A DNA stretch of 64,000 bases from Phycisphaerae bacterium (lineage in GTDB: Bacteria; Planctomycetota; Phycisphaerae; Phycisphaerales; Phycisphaeraceae). Location of the stretch: the NCBI GenBank assembly GCA_030426385.1, contig JAUHYI010000001.1:104665-168664 (forward strand). Reading direction: 5' to 3'. Under the pieces are notes generated by a model. That model was not told where the DNA came from and searched no databases. It saw only the letters and a list, made by a program, of their open reading frames with translations. A program made the translations under genes and the position numbers. Numbering within the stretch: position 1 is the first letter of the stretch; each line of letters starts with the position of its first letter. Shown here piece by piece: positions 62,189 through 64,000 of this stretch.

Positions 62189-63379
62189 ATGAAATCCCTA
62201 CTCGATCAAATTCTCAGCAAACGCCCTCTCGATCAGAACCAAACCATCGACGTGTTTGAGGCCATCATCTCAGGCGACCACGATCGCGCCACGCCCAATC
62301 AGATCGCTGCCCTGCTTGCCATGATCCAACTGCGTGGCCCGAGTGAGGATGAAATATTCGGCGCTGCCACCGTCATGCGTCGTCACGTCGTCCGCGTCGA
62401 AACACCGCCCAATTCCAGCGTGCTTGACACCTGTGGCACCGGTGGCACAGGCGCTAAAACGTTCAACATTTCCACCACCGCCGCATTCATCGTCGCCGCC
62501 GCCGCAAGCTATGCCCTCGAAACCGGTCACGCCGCCCATCGTGTTGTCGTCGCCAAACACGGCAACCGCTCGGTCACCAGCAAGTCCGGCTCAAGCCAGG
62601 TTCTCGAAGCGCTCGGCGTCAATCTCAATGTCACCGAGCAAACCCTCTCACGCTCGCTCGAACAGGCCAACATGTGTTTCTGTTTCGCACCGGCTCACCA
62701 TCCGGCCATGAAACACGTCGCGCCCATTCGCGCTGAACTCGGAATGCGCACGCTCTTTAATCTCGTCGGACCACTCGCCAATCCCGCCGGCGCCAATCGA
62801 CAACTCATTGGCGTCTATGATCCTGCTCTGACCGAACCCGTCGCGCGCGTGCTTCAACGTCTGGGCACCACGCATGCCATGGTCATCCACACACGACTAC
62901 CCCAGGGTGGCATCGGCGAATTGCTCACCAGCCTGCCCGTACAGATCAGCGAACTTCGCCACGGCAAAGTCAGCACGCGATTACTCGACACCGCCACACT
63001 CGGCTTGCCATTGCATCCTGTCGAAGCGCTTGAAATCGAGTCTGCCGAACAAAGTGCCGACATCATTCGCGATATTCTGGACGGACAGCCCAGCCCGCAT
63101 CGCGATACCGCCGTCCTCAATGCCGCTGCCGCACTCATCGTGGCTGACATCGCCGACTCTTTTGAAACCGGCATCAAACAAGCTCAATACGTACTCGATC
63201 GCGGACTCGCTGAAGATGTTCTTGACCAGCTCATCAAAATCACCAACGCGTCGTCCGCACAACGCTCATCCCGATCCACCGCACAACTCACCCGCCCCAG
63301 CGCCCGCAAGCCCATCCCCAATCGCCTCACCTATCGACGCACACAAAAACGACGTCTGCACAATCTTGGCCGTGCCTAA
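62189..63379 (+). CDS. trpD: Anthranilate phosphoribosyltransferase
   Basis: 396 residues. Transfers phosphoribose from PRPP to anthranilate in tryptophan synthesis. The PRPP-binding loop LDTCGTGGTGAKTFNIST, the anthranilate region VVAKHGNRSVTSKSGSSQVL, and MKHVAPIRAELGMRTLFNLV are intact. The family is about 340 residues; here about 45 extra residues at the C-terminus are basic and Ser/Arg/Thr-rich (SSRSTAQLTRPSARKPIPNR). No other trp gene is next to it. Cytoplasmic. Confidence 0.95.
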   Translation: MKSLLDQILSKRPLDQNQTIDVFEAIISGDHDRATPNQIAALLAMIQLRGPSEDEIFGAATVMRRHVVRVETPPNSSVLDTCGTGGTGAKTFNISTTAAFIVAAAASYALETGHAAHRVVVAKHGNRSVTSKSGSSQVLEALGVNLNVTEQTLSRSLEQANMCFCFAPAHHPAMKHVAPIRAELGMRTLFNLVGPLANPAGANRQLIGVYDPALTEPVARVLQRLGTTHAMVIHTRLPQGGIGELLTSLPVQISELRHGKVSTRLLDTATLGLPLHPVEALEIESAEQSADIIRDILDGQPSPHRDTAVLNAAAALIVADIADSFETGIKQAQYVLDRGLAEDVLDQLIKITNASSAQRSSRSTAQLTRPSARKPIPNRLTYRRTQKRRLHNLGRA

Positions 63380-63502
63380 TCCCACACCGCGCTCTCACAT
63401 GACTCTCGCATAACTTCCACACTGCTCGCACACGATTCACACGCTGCTCGCCATCGTTTCCAATAAATTCCATTAACCCGCTTCTGTTTCACTTTACTTT
63501 CG

Positions 63503-63964
63503 ATGAATCAGGAACCCCCCACGTCACCCGACCAACTCCCCGTACGCGATGCCCCCATCGCGCTGCCGGGCAATCCCGTCCTCGGCATCATCGCGGGTCT
63601 GGCTGGCGTACTCGTCGGCGCTGCCGCTGCGGCCACGTTGGAATACGCCACACAATCACAGGGCTACACCTTTTTCATTATCAACGGCCTGCTCAGCGGC
63701 TATTGCGTCGCCTGGCCCATGCAAAAATTCGGCGGCTTCCGCTCGCCAATCGCAGGCGCCATCGGGGCCATCCTCGGCATCATCGCGGCCTTCCTCGCGG
63801 TCATGCTATGGATGCGTTTCGGCGTCGGCAAAACCTTCGAACGCCTCTTCTCCCCGGCCGAACGCGAGGCCACCCTCAACACCCTCAAATCAATCCCCCA
63901 ACTCATCAACTACGCCGCCGCCGCATTCATCGGCTACACCGCCTCATGGACCCGATCCTCCTAA
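63503..63964 (+). CDS. Uncharacterised membrane protein
   Basis: 153 residues with four predicted hydrophobic segments (VLGIIAGLAGVLVGAAAAAT, TFFIINGLLSGYCVAWPM, IAGAIGAILGIIAAFLAVML and LINYAAAAFIGYTASW) and a short charged loop FSPAEREATL. No named family recognised. Stop TAA at 63962-63964; the last 36 bases of the window hold a C run and nothing else. Confidence 0.65.
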   Translation: MNQEPPTSPDQLPVRDAPIALPGNPVLGIIAGLAGVLVGAAAAATLEYATQSQGYTFFIINGLLSGYCVAWPMQKFGGFRSPIAGAIGAILGIIAAFLAVMLWMRFGVGKTFERLFSPAEREATLNTLKSIPQLINYAAAAFIGYTASWTRSS

Positions 63965-64000
63965 CCCCCCCCCACATTTTCTCTTCATCGCTAACCAGAT

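Overview
The window looks like chromosomal DNA of a PVC-group bacterium, most likely a planctomycete of the Phycisphaerae type. The evidence is: three PEP-CTERM proteins; three type II pseudopilins that share the motif H-x9-DG near their C-termini; many secreted polysaccharide-active proteins; and sparse Shine-Dalgarno use in the housekeeping genes. This placement is inferred from gene content only.

Layout. (1) 1-16017, minus strand: one long, tightly packed catabolic operon. It reads in transcription order: a LacI-type regulator fused to a pseudopilin; a PEP-CTERM protein; a 1230-residue secreted protein with GATase-like and degenerate PHP-like domains; a creatininase-family amidohydrolase; an SDR dehydrogenase; a truncated SMP-30-like fragment; an enolase-superfamily acid-sugar dehydratase; three uncharacterised proteins that probably handle saccharides; a Gfo/Idh/MocA oxidoreductase; and a gene cut by the window edge. 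Many junctions overlap by 1-4 bases. (2) 16219-22201: a divergent barrel-fold hydrolase-like protein, a CBM9-like protein, and a threonine catabolism unit (Xre/cupin regulator divergent from tdh-kbl). (3) 22576-33152: GntR/LacI regulator, PEP-CTERM protein, pseudopilin, GH78 rhamnosidase, a large secreted DUF6259-like protein, and a class V aminotransferase. (4) 33348-34474: remains of two different IS3-family elements. (5) 34583-47370: sialidase-like protein, esterase, LamG/DUF6067-like protein and pseudopilin on minus; GntR/LacI regulator, HpcH/HpaI aldolase, PEP-CTERM protein, SGNH sialate O-acetylesterase and a metallophosphoesterase-HAD fusion on plus. (6) 47385-64000: an IS630 remnant and tRNA-Val mark the change to a housekeeping segment with folA, thyA, nuoA, arsS, glycyl-tRNA synthetase, two NUDIX hydrolases, a DUF4173 protein, an MFS transporter, trpD and small membrane proteins.

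How it works together. Regions 1, 3 and 5 repeat one theme: a sugar-type transcription regulator, a pseudopilin, a PEP-CTERM surface protein and a set of glycan-degrading enzymes. In region 1 the regulator and pseudopilin are a single polypeptide. The predicted prepilin peptidase site lies just after the regulator, so the whole LacI protein sits where a pseudopilin leader peptide would be. This is the most unusual object in the window. It suggests a membrane-tethered regulator that could be released by leader cleavage, and a functional link between pseudopilins and sugar-responsive regulation.

The right half is rich in non-coding structure: two long imperfect palindromes bracketing glyS, a dispersed GCCGCC-type palindromic repeat, a hairpin cluster whose loops share GTTGCCT (57.9-58.4 kb), and many G-tract minisatellites that also extend into protein-coding sequence.
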